A stretch of DNA of 64,000 bases, from contig NZ_JACHIN010000003.1 of NCBI RefSeq assembly GCF_014203235.1, forward strand, positions 362,056 to 426,055, given 5' to 3'. A program made the position numbers and the translations under genes. Below, in pieces: positions 62,826 through 64,000 of this stretch. The notes under the pieces were generated by a model. It was not told where the DNA came from. It made no database searches and was given only the letters and a program-made list of their open reading frames with translations. Every line of letters starts with the position of its first letter. Position 1 is the stretch's first letter. Source of the stretch: Nonomuraea endophytica (GTDB lineage: Bacteria; Actinomycetota; Actinomycetes; Streptosporangiales; Streptosporangiaceae).

Positions 62826-64000
62826 ATGACGGTGTATTCGGCGGTGGTGACGACTGGTATCTACTGCCGGCCGGGGTGTGGGGCGCGGCCGTTGGCCGGA
62901 AATATTCGGCTTTATGGGCATGCTGGGGCGGCGGAGGCGGATGGGTACCGCGCGTGCCTGCGGTGTCGGCCGTACCGGGTGGCCGGGCCGGTGTCGGCGG
63001 ACGTGCCCCGGCTGGTGTGCGCCGCCTGGCAGCTGATCATCTCCGGCGTTCTGGACGGCGGGACCGAGGCGGCGCTGGCCGAGCGGGTGGGCGTGTCGTC
63101 GCGGCATCTGCGCCGGCTGTTTCTGAAGCATCTGGGCGCCAGTCCTGACCAGCTCGCGCGGTCGCGGCGGGCCCACTTCGCTCGTCGGCTGCTCGACGAC
63201 ACCGATCTGACCGTGCTGGACATCGCTTTCGCGTCGGGGTTCGGGAGCCTGCGGCAGTTCAACCGGACCATGCGGGAGATCTTCCACGCCGCGCCCGGCG
63301 AACTGCGCGAACGTCGGCACCGGGCCGATCGGCTGGTGGCCGATGGCGGGCTGGCGCTGCGGCTGCCGGTTCTGCCGGGGTATGACTGGGCTGCTGTCCT
63401 CTCCTATCTGGGGGGTCGTTGCATTCCTGGGGTGGAGGAGGTGCGCGACGGGGCGTACCGGCGGACCGTGAGCCTGGACGGGGCGCCCGGTGTGCTCGAA
63501 GTGCGGGCCGGGAGCGACCCCGGCCACCTCGTCCTGACCGCCCACCTGCCCTACTGGGAGGGGCTCATCCACGTGGTGGACCAGGTCGGCCGGCTGCTTG
63601 GTCTCGACACCGATCCCGCCGCCGGGGCCGCTGCGCTGGGGTCTGATCCCGTGCTGGGGTCGCTGGTTCAGTCTCGTCCGGGGCTGACGGTGCCCGGTGC
63701 TTGGAGTCCGCTGGAGATCGCCGTGGCGGCTGTGGCGGGTGACGGTCTTCCGGCCTTGGTGCGAGGTCTTGGTACGGCGGTGCCCGGGTTGCCCGGCGGG
63801 CTGACCCACGTGTTCCCCGATGCCGCGGTGCTCACTGAGGCCAATCTGGACGCGCTGGGCCTGCCGGTCGAGCTCGCCAAGGTAGCCACCCTCACCTCAC
63901 CCGGCCTCACCTCACCCGGCCTCACCTCACCCGGCCTCACCTCACCCGGCCTCACCTCACCCGGCCTCACCTCACCCGGCCTCACCTCACCCGGCCTCAC
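62826..64000 (+). CDS. Ada-type regulator / AlkA 3-methyladenine DNA glycosylase fusion, 3' end beyond the window
   Basis: At least 391 residues from ATG 62826, open to the window edge. Ada-like zinc module with C14, C18, C44 and C47 (GIYCRPGC, CLRCRP); AraC-type HTH about 60-165 (ALAERVGVSSRHLRRLFLKH, FASGFGSLRQFNRTMREIFH); AlkA N-terminal domain about 178-290 (LPGYDWAAVLSYL, GAYRRTV); start of the HhH-GPD domain at about 293. The usual GQQxS segment after the first helix is not recognisable (VAAVAGDGLPALVRG instead), and from residue 356 a LTSPG repeat runs to the end. It would repair alkylated bases and respond to alkylation; integrity of the glycosylase domain cannot be judged here. Confidence 0.88.
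   Translation, partial: MTVYSAVVTTGIYCRPGCGARPLAGNIRLYGHAGAAEADGYRACLRCRPYRVAGPVSADVPRLVCAAWQLIISGVLDGGTEAALAERVGVSSRHLRRLFLKHLGASPDQLARSRRAHFARRLLDDTDLTVLDIAFASGFGSLRQFNRTMREIFHAAPGELRERRHRADRLVADGGLALRLPVLPGYDWAAVLSYLGGRCIPGVEEVRDGAYRRTVSLDGAPGVLEVRAGSDPGHLVLTAHLPYWEGLIHVVDQVGRLLGLDTDPAAGAAALGSDPVLGSLVQSRPGLTVPGAWSPLEIAVAAVAGDGLPALVRGLGTAVPGLPGGLTHVFPDAAVLTEANLDALGLPVELAKVATLTSPGLTSPGLTSPGLTSPGLTSPGLTSPGLTSPGL
63891..64000 (+). repeat. 15-bp minisatellite CTCACCTCACCCGGC inside the AlkA-type gene
   Basis: Seven complete identical copies plus 5 nt, reaching the window edge, so the true copy number is unknown. In the AlkA frame each unit encodes LTSPG. Identity between copies implies recent expansion. 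Confidence 0.95.

Noticed and set aside
63891..64000. Short direct repeats at the window end as a CRISPR or phage attachment array
   Set aside because: The 15-bp units are directly adjacent without spacers and lie in the AlkA reading frame.

Overview
The window is a contiguous piece of a high-GC actinobacterial chromosome. Codon third positions are almost always G or C, GTG and TTG starts are frequent, and neighbouring genes are joined by ATGA, GTGA or TGATG overlaps. The conserved order pyrG - Nudix - xerD - parA - scpA - scpB - rluB-type pseudouridine synthase - aroH - tyrA - cmk - der, together with a complete mce cluster, points to a filamentous actinomycete. Streptosporangiaceae (for example Nonomuraea) is my best guess, but this is inference; no rRNA or tRNA gene is present to settle it.

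Layout. 1-5.6 kb: a truncated choline-kinase-like gene divergent from a dimethylglycine/sarcosine dehydrogenase-like flavoprotein, with a HutC/GntR regulator, a nitronate-monooxygenase-like enzyme and an MgtC-like membrane protein. 5.6-19.3 kb: the housekeeping block (nucleotide synthesis, chromosome segregation, rRNA modification, aromatic amino acids, ribosome-assembly GTPase). 19.3-20.8 kb: a T-box leader with a GAC (Asp) specifier in front of an archaeal-type aspartyl-tRNA synthetase. 20.8-25.9 kb: a MarR - LprG-like lipoprotein - P55-like transporter operon, a cation diffusion facilitator and an MFS exporter. 26.0-35.5 kb: an mce lipid-import operon (two YrbE permeases, MceA-F, an Mce-associated protein) followed closely by a phosphopantetheinyl transferase. 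35.4-47.5 kb: a lone nuoH, several regulators, a GntR - phosphatase - sugar transporter - GH3 glycosidase locus, a LysR/MFS pair, a proline peptidase and a CBS protein. 47.5-52.4 kb: a five-gene peptide/nickel-type ABC importer. 52.5-64 kb: a repeat-rich surface protein, a cyclase/ThDP-enzyme pair, dihydroxyacetone kinase dhaKLM, a P450 and acyltransferase, a two-component system, an RraA-like protein and the start of an Ada/AlkA-type DNA repair protein that runs off the end.

Two themes recur. First, several proteins, including the conserved ScpB, RluB and AlkA, carry in-frame short tandem repeats or disordered inserts encoded by DNA minisatellites. Second, gene packing is extreme: seven of ten convergent pairs overlap at their 3' ends and two of the other three are at most 3 nt apart. 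The features most worth following up are the Asp T-box, the lprG-p55 operon outside the mycolate-bearing bacteria, a mce cluster with a TTA codon and an MceF with an extra C-terminal membrane anchor, and two recent-looking tandem duplications (27 bp and 59 bp) in intergenic DNA.
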